Numbered from the stretch's first letter, positions 52,084 to 61,769 are shown. The stretch: 64,000 nucleotides of DNA from Acidimicrobiales bacterium (GCA_030830565.1 JAURMR010000041.1:1-64000), one strand, 5' to 3'. The notes: a model not told the origin generated them from the sequence alone. Made by a program: numbers and translations.

Positions 52084-53337
52084 TTAGGCGGTGGCGAGCG
52101 GCGCAGGATTGCGTCGTGCGCCTTCGGTGAAGGTCACCGGCATGTGCTTGATGCCACCAATGAAGTTGGAACGCAGGATGTCGACGTTGCCAGCAAGGCG
52201 CATGTCGGGAATCCGCTCAAGGATCTCCTTGAAGATCAGCTTGAGTTCCATTCGAGCAAGGTTTGCTCCAAGGCAGAAGTGCTGGCCGCCGCCACCAAAT
52301 GCGATGTGCTCGTTCGGGAAACGGTCGATGTTGAACTGATAGGGATCATCGAAGACTTCTTCGTCACGGTCGGCAGAGATATGCCACATGACGACCTTGT
52401 CGCCCTTCTTGATTTCCTTGTCGCCGATGACGGTGTCATCCATGGCGGTGCGACGGAAGTGGTACACCGGCGTTGCCCAGCGAAGGATTTCTTCGATCGC
52501 GTTATCGATCTTGCCGTCCATGTCGCCTGCAAGTGCTGCGTACTGGTCGGGGTTCTGCATAAGCGCCCACATACCCCACGAAGTGGTGTTACGAGTGGTC
52601 TCGTTGCCAGCAACCGTAAGCAGCATCATGAACATGTCGAATTCAAGCTCCGAAAGGCGATCGCCTTCGATCTCAGAGTTGATCAGCTTGGTGACGATGT
52701 CGTCGCGCGGATCGCTTGCACGCTGCTTGCCAAGCTCGTTGACATACATGAACAACTCGCCCGAAGCAGCGGCGCCGTCTTCGTTCGCGTATTCGGGATC
52801 ATCGAGGCCGATCATGCGGTTCGACCAGTCGAACAGCATCATGCGGTCTTCCTGGGGAACACCCATGATTTCGGCAATGGCCTGAAGCGGAAGTTCCGAG
52901 GCCAAGTCGACAACAAAGTCGCACGAACCGCGCTCAATGATGTTGTCGACGATGAGGATGGCGCGGTGCTGGAGGTACTTCTCAAGCAGGCCGATCATGC
53001 GCGGCGTGAAGCCCTTGTTTACAAGAAGGCGGTAGCGCGTGTGCTTGGGCGGATCGGTGTAAAGCATCATGAGGCCGCGAGGGTCCATGCCCTGCGCTTC
53101 GCCGGGGAACTCCTCGGGCGTGAGGATTGAGATGCCGCCTGCTTCAGACGAGAAGAGTCCGGTGTCGCGGTTGACCGTTACGAGATCCTTGTGCTTCACC
53201 ACGTTCCAGAAGCCTTGAGCGCCCGGATACTCGTGCCAGCTCACCGGGTCTTCGGCGCGAAGACGGTCAAACATTTCGTAGTGCTCGAGTCGCTGGAAGC
53301 GGTCGAGGTCGAGGAGGTCAATTCCCTCGAGTGTCAT
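52084..53337 (-). CDS. Cytochrome P450
   Basis: I-helix MLLTVAGNETTRNTTSWG; ExxR EEILRWATP region; heme motif FGGGGQHFCLGANLARMEL; resembles steroid/sterol CYPs. Confidence 0.92.
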   Translation of the reverse strand: MTLEGIDLLDLDRFQRLEHYEMFDRLRAEDPVSWHEYPGAQGFWNVVKHKDLVTVNRDTGLFSSEAGGISILTPEEFPGEAQGMDPRGLMMLYTDPPKHTRYRLLVNKGFTPRMIGLLEKYLQHRAILIVDNIIERGSCDFVVDLASELPLQAIAEIMGVPQEDRMMLFDWSNRMIGLDDPEYANEDGAAASGELFMYVNELGKQRASDPRDDIVTKLINSEIEGDRLSELEFDMFMMLLTVAGNETTRNTTSWGMWALMQNPDQYAALAGDMDGKIDNAIEEILRWATPVYHFRRTAMDDTVIGDKEIKKGDKVVMWHISADRDEEVFDDPYQFNIDRFPNEHIAFGGGGQHFCLGANLARMELKLIFKEILERIPDMRLAGNVDILRSNFIGGIKHMPVTFTEGARRNPAPLATA

Positions 53338-53451
53338 GCGGATCCCCTTGGTAGGTGCTGAGACGGTCGGCGACGTGTCGTCGGTCACGGAACACTAATA
53401 GAGACGGGCATGAACGCCACCTTCGACTCCGGAAATCCGATTTCGTCGGGC

Positions 53452-54342
53452 TTAGTCCGTTCGATATTGGGTGTCTGTGGTCTCTCCAGAACCGGCGGCC
53501 ACAAGTGGCGAAGATGCCAAAACGGCGATTCCGGCAAGCACGAGGCCGATTCCAGCAAGGGAGCCAAGGAGGTCGCCGATGCTGTGATGGAACCGCTCTT
53601 CGAAAACGACGATGCCGACTGCGCCAGCGACAAGGGGATTGCCGCCAACGAACGGAGCAAGGGCGGCGGCGAGGCTTCCTTGGCGAAATGCGACCTGCTG
53701 GAGAAGGAGTGCTCCGAGTTCGCAGACCCCGAGAAACGCAAGCGCGGGCAGGAAGGTGAGGAGGCCGTTGTGATTTGCCAGATTCGTATCAATGACTTTC
53801 ATCATCACCGCGGCGGAGCCAAGCGAAACGGCTGCGGACGCACCAAAGAGTGAAGCGCGAACGTTTGGTGTCTTGGATCGCATTGCACTGCCGACAAGCA
53901 CTGTCATGACAATTGCAAAAGCGACGACTCCGATTATCGCTGTTCGAGTCGGGAGTTCGTACACGCCATCTTGGGGATCGGCAAAGAGGAGAAACATGAC
54001 GAGGCCGCCAATTGTCGCGATCGCACCGAACCAATCGCGCCGAGAAACCCTTGCATCGGCAACGACAGAGCCCAGGGCGAGGGCGAAGAGAAGCGATGTG
54101 ACCAAGATCGACTCAACCTCGACCAGCGATCCGCGACTCAGGGCACCAGCGTGAAACGCCCCCGAAACTGCGGCCAGGCCAGCACCCAAAAGCCAGATCG
54201 GTTTGCGCGAAAGGATCAAAAGCAATCGCGCCGCGTTTGATGGCGGTGGAGAGACCGAACGTGCGCCGCGACTTTGGAAGACGGCAGCCCCTGCGCCGGT
54301 AATCGCAGCGAGAAGCGCGAGCAAAATCGCGATCGCATTCAT
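53452..54342 (-). CDS. DMT/EamA-like transporter
   Basis: About ten TM helices; internal repeat architecture typical of DMT transporters. Confidence 0.7.
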   Translation of the reverse strand: MNAIAILLALLAAITGAGAAVFQSRGARSVSPPPSNAARLLLILSRKPIWLLGAGLAAVSGAFHAGALSRGSLVEVESILVTSLLFALALGSVVADARVSRRDWFGAIATIGGLVMFLLFADPQDGVYELPTRTAIIGVVAFAIVMTVLVGSAMRSKTPNVRASLFGASAAVSLGSAAVMMKVIDTNLANHNGLLTFLPALAFLGVCELGALLLQQVAFRQGSLAAALAPFVGGNPLVAGAVGIVVFEERFHHSIGDLLGSLAGIGLVLAGIAVLASSPLVAAGSGETTDTQYRTD

Positions 54343-54405
54343 GTCGGCAGCGTAGGTCGCAAATGAATCACGAAGCGGAAGGCTGGTCTCTCCTACGCTT
54401 CGCCC

Positions 54406-54882
54406 ATGGGCATCTTGGTTCTTCCACTTGTAGTTGTTTTGGCGTGGGTGTTTGCCGCATTCGGTTTGTCGCCGTTTGGGGGAGCATCAGGTGATCAGTT
54501 CGCTGAAGAGGCGATGCGTTGGATGCTGTTTCTTCCCGCCGGTATCCAGTTCATTGTGAGCGGATTCATGCATACGGTTTTCGCGAAGTCGACAGCTGAG
54601 GGCATTGGTTGGAAGACGAATGGTTTCCAATACGAACTCGGATTCGCGTCATGGGGTCTCGGCATCGGCGGAATTCTCGCTGCCTCGCGCGGTTGGGACA
54701 CCTGGCTAATCATGACCGTCGTTGCATCGATGTTTTTGGTGCTCGCTGGTGTCCAACACATCGTGCTGATGGTTCGTGACAAGAACTTCAAGCCAGGCAA
54801 TTCGCTTGTCCTGATTTACGACTTCGGACTTCCCGCGTCGTTGATCGGGCTGCTTATTGCAACCCATTCCTCCATGGCCTAG
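54406..54882 (+). CDS. Hypothetical membrane protein
   Basis: ORF with four predicted TM helices; putative -10 TACGCT just upstream of the ATG. Confidence 0.6.
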   Translation: MGILVLPLVVVLAWVFAAFGLSPFGGASGDQFAEEAMRWMLFLPAGIQFIVSGFMHTVFAKSTAEGIGWKTNGFQYELGFASWGLGIGGILAASRGWDTWLIMTVVASMFLVLAGVQHIVLMVRDKNFKPGNSLVLIYDFGLPASLIGLLIATHSSMA

Positions 54883-54923
54883 CTGCTGTCGAGGGCAAAC
54901 GCTCCGTAGGTGCCTCTCAACAA

Positions 54924-55400
54924 CTAACGCTGTTGCACGGCGGCCGTCACCGACGCCTTCACCAGTTGGTCGTCAGGTGCGCCTGGGATGGCGCGGGCAA
55001 AGAGATGCGGCACTCGTTTCGCTAGCGAAACAGTTACGGAACCGTCGGGGTTAATTGTGACGTCCGGACCAGACTCGAGATTGTCGAGAATGCCTTTCGT
55101 GGCGAGCGCTTCGACGGCGATAAGCCACACTCGAGTTGGGTCAAGTTGGTAGCCGCGGCCTGATCGAAATGCAGTTTCATCGAGACCAGCCGTTGCTGCA
55201 TCATTCGCTGCATCAGTTGCCGCAGCGACAAGATCCTGTTGTCCAGCGCGCACTGCAGTGAGATCTACCGTGATCGCGCCTAGTACGAACATGATCAAGA
55301 CAGCGACGGGCATAAGCATGAGTACGGATCCGCGGTCTTTACGCACCCGATGGGACGAGTTAGTTGTTTGTGTACGAATGGCCCTGTGTCGTCTCAGCAT
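54924..55400 (-). CDS. TadG/TadE-like pilus assembly protein (third pseudopilin-like)
   Basis: DRGSVLMLMPVAVLIMFVLGAITVDLTAVRAGQQDLVAAATDAANDAA. Confidence 0.75.
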   Translation of the reverse strand: MLRRHRAIRTQTTNSSHRVRKDRGSVLMLMPVAVLIMFVLGAITVDLTAVRAGQQDLVAAATDAANDAATAGLDETAFRSGRGYQLDPTRVWLIAVEALATKGILDNLESGPDVTINPDGSVTVSLAKRVPHLFARAIPGAPDDQLVKASVTAAVQQR

Positions 55401-55852
55401 TGTGCATCTCCGGGCAGTCCACTTCGGAATGGATCGATGACTTCGCTCTCCGACGCGATTGCGTCGAATCCGTGACCAAAGCCTCCGATAATTGGAACGC
55501 GAAGTGCGTGCACCGGGTGACGTACCGTGACTGTGACACGGCTGCACCGCGACCAGCCGCGTGATCCGGAGTACCCAATCGAAATAGATGTTGAGTCGGA
55601 GCTTCTTCCTTGTCCCTGAAATGCTTGACGGGCAGCCGATTCCGCACGGGTCTGAGCGGTGGCTTCATCGGGTGCCTCAACAAAAGCGCGCACTGCTTCG
55701 CGTGCAGCACTTGTGGTCGAAAGGTCGGCATCGATGACGCCCCAGACGTTTGCGATGACGAGCATTGCGATGACGAAGGTCAGAATGCCGAAGGGAATAG
55801 CCTCGATCCCGCCCACCTGTCCCTTGTCGCCAGTCAGCCGTTCGCGACTCAT
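55394..55852 (-). CDS. TadE/TadF-like pilus assembly protein
   Basis: GQVGGIEAIPFGILTFVIAMLVIANVWGVIDADLSTTSAAREAVRAF. Confidence 0.75.
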   Translation of the reverse strand: MSRERLTGDKGQVGGIEAIPFGILTFVIAMLVIANVWGVIDADLSTTSAAREAVRAFVEAPDEATAQTRAESAARQAFQGQGRSSDSTSISIGYSGSRGWSRCSRVTVTVRHPVHALRVPIIGGFGHGFDAIASESEVIDPFRSGLPGDAQC

Positions 55853-56274
55853 TGCATTTGCTCCACACGGACACGAACAGTCCGCTCGATGCGGGGGGCC
55901 CCGCCTCGTTTGAGGTTTTCCCAAAGAAACCCTGGAGGCTGAGCGCGCACCGTGACTGCGACGGTGTCCCACGTGCTTGCCGACCAATCGAGCTCAACTC
56001 GGTTCCCGAAGGAGCCGAGTTGTGAGCGAATCGTGTCTTCGGCACGAGATCGAGCCTCGTCAGGCACGGGCGAGGAATCGTGTGATGTTCGAGCGCCGGC
56101 CACGAGACGCGCTCCTTCGTAGGCGGCGCTTGTGGTCGCGGATCGTGCATAGAGCGCGATCAATGTCTGTGTAGCGAACAGCAGTAGTGCGAGAAAGACG
56201 AGGAGTCCTGCGATCGTCGAGATGAGGCCGGCCCCGGTGTCAGAGCCGACCTCATTCTTCCGACCTGACGTCAT
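55849..56274 (-). CDS. TadE-like pilus assembly protein
   Basis: GAGLISTIAGLLVFLALLLFATQTLIALYARSATTSAAYEGARLVA. Confidence 0.75.
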   Translation of the reverse strand: MTSGRKNEVGSDTGAGLISTIAGLLVFLALLLFATQTLIALYARSATTSAAYEGARLVAGARTSHDSSPVPDEARSRAEDTIRSQLGSFGNRVELDWSASTWDTVAVTVRAQPPGFLWENLKRGGAPRIERTVRVRVEQMQ

Positions 56275-56495
56275 TCGGATCCGATCTGGGTGATCTTGTC
56301 GTTTGTCGTCGCTTCGGTGGTCTTCCACATCTGCTGGAAGCCAACCCACATCGCGGCTCCGAGGAAGGCCATGATCAATACGGCAATTGCAGCGGAGATG
56401 ACCCCCTCGCCGCGTTCGCCTTTCAATCGTCGGCGTCGTTCGGCGCTTTTCGGAACACCGATGTCGTTCGTTGTCTCGGGGTGCTGTTCTTCCAT
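56271..56495 (-). CDS. Flp pilin-like small membrane protein
   Basis: 74 aa; RLKGERGEGVISAAIAVLIMAFLGAAMWVGFQQMW resembles a processed pilin N-terminus; position inside tad operon. Confidence 0.6.
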   Translation of the reverse strand: MEEQHPETTNDIGVPKSAERRRRLKGERGEGVISAAIAVLIMAFLGAAMWVGFQQMWKTTEATTNDKITQIGSE

Positions 56496-56548
56496 GACTG
56501 CTCCTTGTTGATTTTGTGGGAATGACTGCAAGAAACGAGGGCGCTGGT

Positions 56549-57448
56549 TTAGGTGGATGTGAAAAGTCGAAGTGCTTCGGTGAATGGGACAGCGAGAAAC
56601 AAGAGCCCAGGTACCAACGTTGCGACTGTCACGGGAATCCAAACCTGTTGCGCGCGTTTCTCAATCGTTTCAACGAGATCCCGATGGACTTCGGCTCGAA
56701 CGGCGCGAGCTTCCTGAGTGATGAGGTGGCCAAGGTCGCTGGCGTCGCGGTTCAGTGCGAGCACGCCAACAAGTCGTCCGACCGCTGGGACGTCTGCCGT
56801 TGAAGCCCACTCGCGAAGTGCAGAGTTCTCGTCGATGCCATGGGTGATTCGAGTCATGACTCGTCGGAGATCTTGAGCAACTGCTCCGGAGGAACGTCGG
56901 GAGAGTCGTTGCAGAGCTGCTCCTAATGAGTAGCCAGCCGAGAGCAACATTCCGAGTTGTTCGCTCACGACCGGCAACTCAAGGATGAGCGATCGTTTCC
57001 ATTGATTTGAGCGTTTTGAGAGTTGAGACTCGATGACGAGGAACGTGAGTGCGGGGGCTCCAGCGAGGAGAAGCACCAAAAGAGCAGGTGGAGGCGAGAT
57101 TGCTAAAACCGTGAGAACTGCCACACTCATCGAGGCGGTTGCCCAACCAAGTTGGCGAAGTCGGAATTCGGTTGGGTCAAGAGTGCTGTGGATCCGTTCG
57201 AGTCTCGTTGCAAGGTCCTCGTTGACGCCGGCGAACTTCGCTAGTGCTGCGCCAGAGTCCCGAGCGAGTGGTCCGAGTAGTTGGACAAGTGCGTTTCCGT
57301 CATTGGTGGCGGTGGGAACCGAAAGTCCAAAGACGTACGGTCGAACTCTGTCGACGAGAGGACGTCGTCTGAACCAGCGCAATTGGCCGAAGAGCAGTGT
57401 GAGACCAAGCCAAGCGAACAGGAGGGAAAATGCGAGTGGCTGCTTCAT
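56549..57448 (-). CDS. tadC: Type II secretion F family protein, TadC-like
   Basis: T2SSF domain region LILELPVVSEQLGMLLSAGYSLGAALQRLSRR; C-terminal TM. Confidence 0.85.
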   Translation of the reverse strand: MKQPLAFSLLFAWLGLTLLFGQLRWFRRRPLVDRVRPYVFGLSVPTATNDGNALVQLLGPLARDSGAALAKFAGVNEDLATRLERIHSTLDPTEFRLRQLGWATASMSVAVLTVLAISPPPALLVLLLAGAPALTFLVIESQLSKRSNQWKRSLILELPVVSEQLGMLLSAGYSLGAALQRLSRRSSGAVAQDLRRVMTRITHGIDENSALREWASTADVPAVGRLVGVLALNRDASDLGHLITQEARAVRAEVHRDLVETIEKRAQQVWIPVTVATLVPGLLFLAVPFTEALRLFTST

Positions 57449-58329
57449 GACGCGAAGACTCGATCCTCAGTGGGCAGACGTAACATTCGCCCGGCCCAGC
57501 GCCAGCACACCGCCATCATCGCAAGCGCGGTCAGAACGGCGAGTTGGCCGAGCGGAGTGATGTACGCACTCCTACCGTTTCCGACTGCGAGTCCAGCAGC
57601 GGCCATCCCGAGCGGAACAAGCAACACGAATCGACGAGCAAAGCGAACACCCGATTGGCGGGCGCGAACGTCTTTTCGGTAGGCGACATCATCGCGTCGG
57701 TCTTGGGCAAGATCGGCCAGACGGCGGTCGATTCCCGTTCCTCCGAGTTCATGCGCAATGAGGAGGGTCTCGCAGGTTGCGTCGCAGGTTGGATCAGCGA
57801 GTTGGTCGCGCAGAACCCGCAATGTCTTTTCGAAGTCAGTTGTAAGCATCCATTCCCGAAGTGCAGATTCAAATGCTGGACGCATGATTTCGGGCCCTGC
57901 CGCCCCGACCTCGAACAGTGCCTGTGGCAGCGAACGCCCTACTGAAGAAGTGAGTAGTCGTAGTTCCTCAATCATTCGCGGCCACGCGTCTTGCGCAATT
58001 GCAAGATGATTGCGACGGCGCTGTCGATACGCCGCTATCGGAAACGACGCAGCAAAGAACCCCCCGGCCAGCATTGGAAGCACAGAACCAAAAAGTGCGA
58101 GTGCCAGGAGTGCGCCCAAGAGAAACATCGAGCTCATTGCGAGGAGAAATTCGCTTATGCCCACCGAGCCGAGCCCGGCTTGGTTCATCCATTCGGAACT
58201 TGTGAGTCGACGACGATGTTCTTTCGTTGCTGTTGGCGCCGGTGCTACTCCCGACCAACCCAGTAGGTGTGCGGTGTAGAGGAGATGAGTGCCGTAACCA
58301 GCGATGACCGCAAGCAACAGCGCTGTCAT
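57445..58329 (-). CDS. tadB: Type II secretion F family protein, TadB-like
   Basis: AQDAWPRMIEELRLLTSSVGRSLPQALFEVG; upstream neighbour of tadC with 4-nt overlap. Confidence 0.85.
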   Translation of the reverse strand: MTALLLAVIAGYGTHLLYTAHLLGWSGVAPAPTATKEHRRRLTSSEWMNQAGLGSVGISEFLLAMSSMFLLGALLALALFGSVLPMLAGGFFAASFPIAAYRQRRRNHLAIAQDAWPRMIEELRLLTSSVGRSLPQALFEVGAAGPEIMRPAFESALREWMLTTDFEKTLRVLRDQLADPTCDATCETLLIAHELGGTGIDRRLADLAQDRRDDVAYRKDVRARQSGVRFARRFVLLVPLGMAAAGLAVGNGRSAYITPLGQLAVLTALAMMAVCWRWAGRMLRLPTEDRVFAS

Positions 58330-59594
58330 CGAAGCACCGATCCGAGATCTTCGCCTGCACTAGCGAAAAGCGTCGATAGTCGTTGTGGCACGAGTCCTGT
58401 CCAGATCAGCGGATCGTTCGGTGATTCGCGGGTGTAGAGATCGGTGACGGTGAATGCTCCGCTCGTCGCATCAACGAGTTGTTCCTCTACGGCAATGATT
58501 TCGTTCACTTTCGGACCGGTTGTGGTCCGTTGGCTGAACACGACGATGTCGATGGCATCAGAGACCAGTGTCGTGAGTGCCCCATGCGGCAGTGATCCGG
58601 CGTCGGAAAGTTCCGCCAGGAATCGCAAACGAGAAAGTGCCCCTCGTGCATGAGCTGAATGAATGGTCGTAAAGCCAGTGATGCCAGAGGAGAGGGTAAG
58701 TAGAAGGGGGAGTGCTTCTCGATCGCGGACTTCACCGACCACAGCAACATCTGGAGCCATTCGGAGAAATCCTGAAACAAGCCGCCGAAGATCAATCGCC
58801 GGTCTGTCGGCACGGGCAGCGCGGGTTTGCATACTGGCCACGTTCGGGAGAGGTGCATCGACCTCAAAGACTTCTTCGGCGATGACAACACGTTTCGCAG
58901 GGTGGAGTTCGCCTAGGCAACAAGACAGAAGTGTGGTCTTCCCTGAACCGGGAGCACCCGCGAAGAGGGCAGTTGTCCCACAGCGAATCGCAGCAGCAAG
59001 AAAGGTCGCTGCGCTCGAACTCAGCGTGTCGGTAGAAACAAGTTGTTCGAGCCGTGTGAACGGCACGCCCGTGAAGCGCCGAATGTTGACCATGAGGTGG
59101 CCGCCACGAGAAAGATCGCCGTGGACAATGTGCAGCCGAGAACCATCATCAAGCTGCGCGTCTTGTAGGCCCTCGGTGGCGTCAAGTTTGCGGTGACTCG
59201 TTGAAGAGTCGTCGAGAAGTTTGGTGAGTGTGCGAATGACGTGCTCATCGTCGTGGAACGTTTCATGGTGGTAGCCGTTCGTACCGCGATGACGCTTCAC
59301 AAAAATTTCTGTCGGTGCGTTAATTTCGATCTCCCAAACGTCGGGATCGTTGAGCAAATCAGTGAGTGGTCCGTATTGCACGAGATTTCGCCAGGCGCGC
59401 GACGCAAGAGTTTCAGGATTCGTGATTGCAATCGACCGTCGGCCGTGACGCACGTCGTCATCCCATCGACGCAACTCTTCATCGATGAGGGCTCGTAAGC
59501 GTTCGTGGCCGCCGGGAGATGCGAGGTCGATGGCGTCATTCTTTGCGCGAGCCTGGACTGATGTTTCAACATCAATGAGTGGTGCGATGTTCAT
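58326..59594 (-). CDS. tadA: CpaF/TadA family secretion ATPase
   Basis: Walker A ALFAGAPGSGKTTLLSCCLGELHP; VAVVGEVRDREALPLLLTLSSG; HSAHARGALSRL. Confidence 0.93.
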   Translation of the reverse strand: MNIAPLIDVETSVQARAKNDAIDLASPGGHERLRALIDEELRRWDDDVRHGRRSIAITNPETLASRAWRNLVQYGPLTDLLNDPDVWEIEINAPTEIFVKRHRGTNGYHHETFHDDEHVIRTLTKLLDDSSTSHRKLDATEGLQDAQLDDGSRLHIVHGDLSRGGHLMVNIRRFTGVPFTRLEQLVSTDTLSSSAATFLAAAIRCGTTALFAGAPGSGKTTLLSCCLGELHPAKRVVIAEEVFEVDAPLPNVASMQTRAARADRPAIDLRRLVSGFLRMAPDVAVVGEVRDREALPLLLTLSSGITGFTTIHSAHARGALSRLRFLAELSDAGSLPHGALTTLVSDAIDIVVFSQRTTTGPKVNEIIAVEEQLVDATSGAFTVTDLYTRESPNDPLIWTGLVPQRLSTLFASAGEDLGSVLR

Positions 59595-60895
59595 GCTGTC
59601 CTTCCAAGGTGTCCTGGAACTACGGCAATTGGGGCTGGTTGGAATGCCATTTCTGATCCTGTGGGTTCAATGACTCGGAGCAGATCAGTGACCGCTGCAG
59701 TGATTGAACTGAACGCAGAACGTGGGAGCGGGCTTCCATCGTGGAGTAAAGGTTCGAGGTCTCGACGGAAAGGAACCATCACTGGGGTGGGAAGTTCGTG
59801 CGACGGGAGCGCTTCGCGAAAGAGGCGCGCGAGTGTCCGATTGAGTTCCGAACGTTGGCGCGTTGATCGTGGTGCACCTAAGACAACGAGCAGAATGCGG
59901 CTTGTCTCGACACCGATCTCGGCAAGGTCGCGGAGAGTTTGGAGCGTTCGACGGACGCCGACGATTCCGGGACGAGTGGTGAGCACGACGAGGTCGGCGT
60001 GAGCAGCAAGTTCTCTCGAGAGCAAATTCCGATCTTCAACATCGATAGATCCGGTTTGCTGTTCACCTTCGAAGTCTGCGTCGGCATCTGCGAGGACTAC
60101 GTCGTAGCAGCGATGGATCGAAGCCAACGCTGCCAATGTGGTGCGTCGTCGAAGTGTTGACCAGTCCTGATGCCGGCGAAGGCCCGGGAGGACGTCATAG
60201 CCATGTTTGGGGCTAAACCAAAAGTGATTTCGGACTTCGTCGTTTGACGGATTGGTTGTTCGATGGAGGTCGACGAGTTCCTGAAGACCTGGGACGACGT
60301 CACCCAGGTCATGGAGGAGCGCTTGGTCTCCGTTGAGGCTTGTGTCGATAAGGGCGACCCGTGACCCAGATGAACCGCAAAGAATTGGTGGGTTCTCTGC
60401 GAGATGTGTAGCGAGGGCCATGGCGGTGGTCGACGTACCGGTTCCTCCGTGTCCGAGAACTGTGATGAGGAGGCCACTCGCCGAAGGAACGGAACCGGAG
60501 TGGGGTTGTTGTCTTGGAGTTGGTCGATCGATTCCAATCGCGTGGTCACGAAGCGCAGAAAGAAGCTGATCGGGCCCGACGGGTTTGGTCAAGGTGCATA
60601 CCGCTCCGAGCGAAATCCAGTCTCGACGCGCGGACGTCTCAGTGATAACGATCGGGGCGCAACCTGCTTCACGGGCCGAATCAATGATGTCTCGATCGAT
60701 GCCAACGCAATCCTCTCCGAGGAGTACGGCGGAATGGCGTCGATTGGAAAGCAGGCGGGAACGGACCTCGTCGACGGAGACACATCGAATGAATTCAAGG
60801 GGCAGGGTCGATGAGTTTGCCCAGCTCCCAACATCGGCCAACCATGAGGTGCGTGGACGCGCAACCCCGAGGACAATGAAGTGTTCGTCGATCAT
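59591..60895 (-). CDS. tadZ: TadZ/CpaE-like protein
   Basis: LLITVLGHGGTGTSTTAMALATHLAE..VALIDTSLNGDQALLHDLGDVVPGLQELVD MinD-like fold; N-terminal receiver-like region. Confidence 0.8.
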   Translation of the reverse strand: MIDEHFIVLGVARPRTSWLADVGSWANSSTLPLEFIRCVSVDEVRSRLLSNRRHSAVLLGEDCVGIDRDIIDSAREAGCAPIVITETSARRDWISLGAVCTLTKPVGPDQLLSALRDHAIGIDRPTPRQQPHSGSVPSASGLLITVLGHGGTGTSTTAMALATHLAENPPILCGSSGSRVALIDTSLNGDQALLHDLGDVVPGLQELVDLHRTTNPSNDEVRNHFWFSPKHGYDVLPGLRRHQDWSTLRRRTTLAALASIHRCYDVVLADADADFEGEQQTGSIDVEDRNLLSRELAAHADLVVLTTRPGIVGVRRTLQTLRDLAEIGVETSRILLVVLGAPRSTRQRSELNRTLARLFREALPSHELPTPVMVPFRRDLEPLLHDGSPLPRSAFSSITAAVTDLLRVIEPTGSEMAFQPAPIAVVPGHLGRTA

Positions 60896-61644
60896 GGTCG
60901 TACTGCCGATGATCGGGCGAGAGGACCGGTTGTTGAAGACCGAGTGCCGGCGGTGTCGCCAGCGAGTGTGGATCTGACGACGGTGATTGACGCGATTTGA
61001 GCGGCGTGTGCTGCGTCGAGAAGTTGATCGGCGGAACTCAGGGCCAGGGTGATGATGAGTTTGCCGGAGTTGCCGAGAGTTCCGGTTTTTGCATCGGTGA
61101 TTCTGATGACGTTCGCGTCCCGAGCCAGAACCGTTGTTGTTGCATCGGAGGCCGACCCGTAGGTGGCGAGAACATCGACGCGTTCACCGGAGCGGAGGTC
61201 GCCGTTGAGAGCTCGGTCTCGATCGACCGGAAACGAGAATTCCCTCGTTGGTTCGGGCGGTCCGCCAGTGAAGACTGCGCTTTGTTGGAGAAGTTCGCCC
61301 TGTCCAATCGGGGCGAGCGCAACTGCGCCAATGACCAAATCAATCGAAGTGAATCCGGGGAGAGAATCGGCGGTTCTTTTGTCAATAGCCATCGTCGTAA
61401 GCGACGAACTGTCAAGTCGTTCGCCCGCAGCAAGTGGACGGCGAGAAATGACGACTGACTGTTGTGGCGTGCCACCGGCTCCGGTGACGGTGAGGAATGC
61501 AGCGAGTGCTGCAGCACTGACGAGGAGTCCGCCGACGATGGTTCGACTGTTTGGTTTCTGGGGGAGTCGGATGCTTGTGTGTCGACTCAACGTTGTGGAT
61601 GGGTGTTGAAGTGTTTCGGGGGATGTCGTAGTGGAACGGCGCAT
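60892..61644 (-). CDS. cpaB: CpaB/RcpC-like SAF domain protein
   Basis: Single TM then SAF-like VVISRRPLAAGERLDSSSLTTMAIDKRTADSLPGF..IGAVALAPIGQGELL. Confidence 0.82.
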   Translation of the reverse strand: MRRSTTTSPETLQHPSTTLSRHTSIRLPQKPNSRTIVGGLLVSAAALAAFLTVTGAGGTPQQSVVISRRPLAAGERLDSSSLTTMAIDKRTADSLPGFTSIDLVIGAVALAPIGQGELLQQSAVFTGGPPEPTREFSFPVDRDRALNGDLRSGERVDVLATYGSASDATTTVLARDANVIRITDAKTGTLGNSGKLIITLALSSADQLLDAAHAAQIASITVVRSTLAGDTAGTRSSTTGPLARSSAVRP

Positions 61645-61685
61645 CTCGATTGATCTCCGGTCATGTCACCTGTCGTGGGGGTGGC

Positions 61686-61759
61686 AAGGTACGGGTGTCG
61701 AAGTTTCAGGGGAAGAGGTCGTGCGGCCCATTTCTTCAAGCAGGCTCTTCCCGTACCTT
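61686..61759. repeat. Nested inverted repeats in the divergent cpaB / BldC-like intergenic region
   Basis: AAGGTACGGG (61686-61695) / CCCGTACCTT (61750-61759), perfect 10 bp; GGGAAGAG (61710-61717) / CTCTTCCC (61745-61752), perfect 8 bp. Confidence 0.6.
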
Positions 61760-61769
61760 CGTCAATCTG

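Noticed and set aside
52144-53130. 328-aa plus-strand ORF
   Set aside because: Antisense to the P450, whose heme and I-helix motifs are clear
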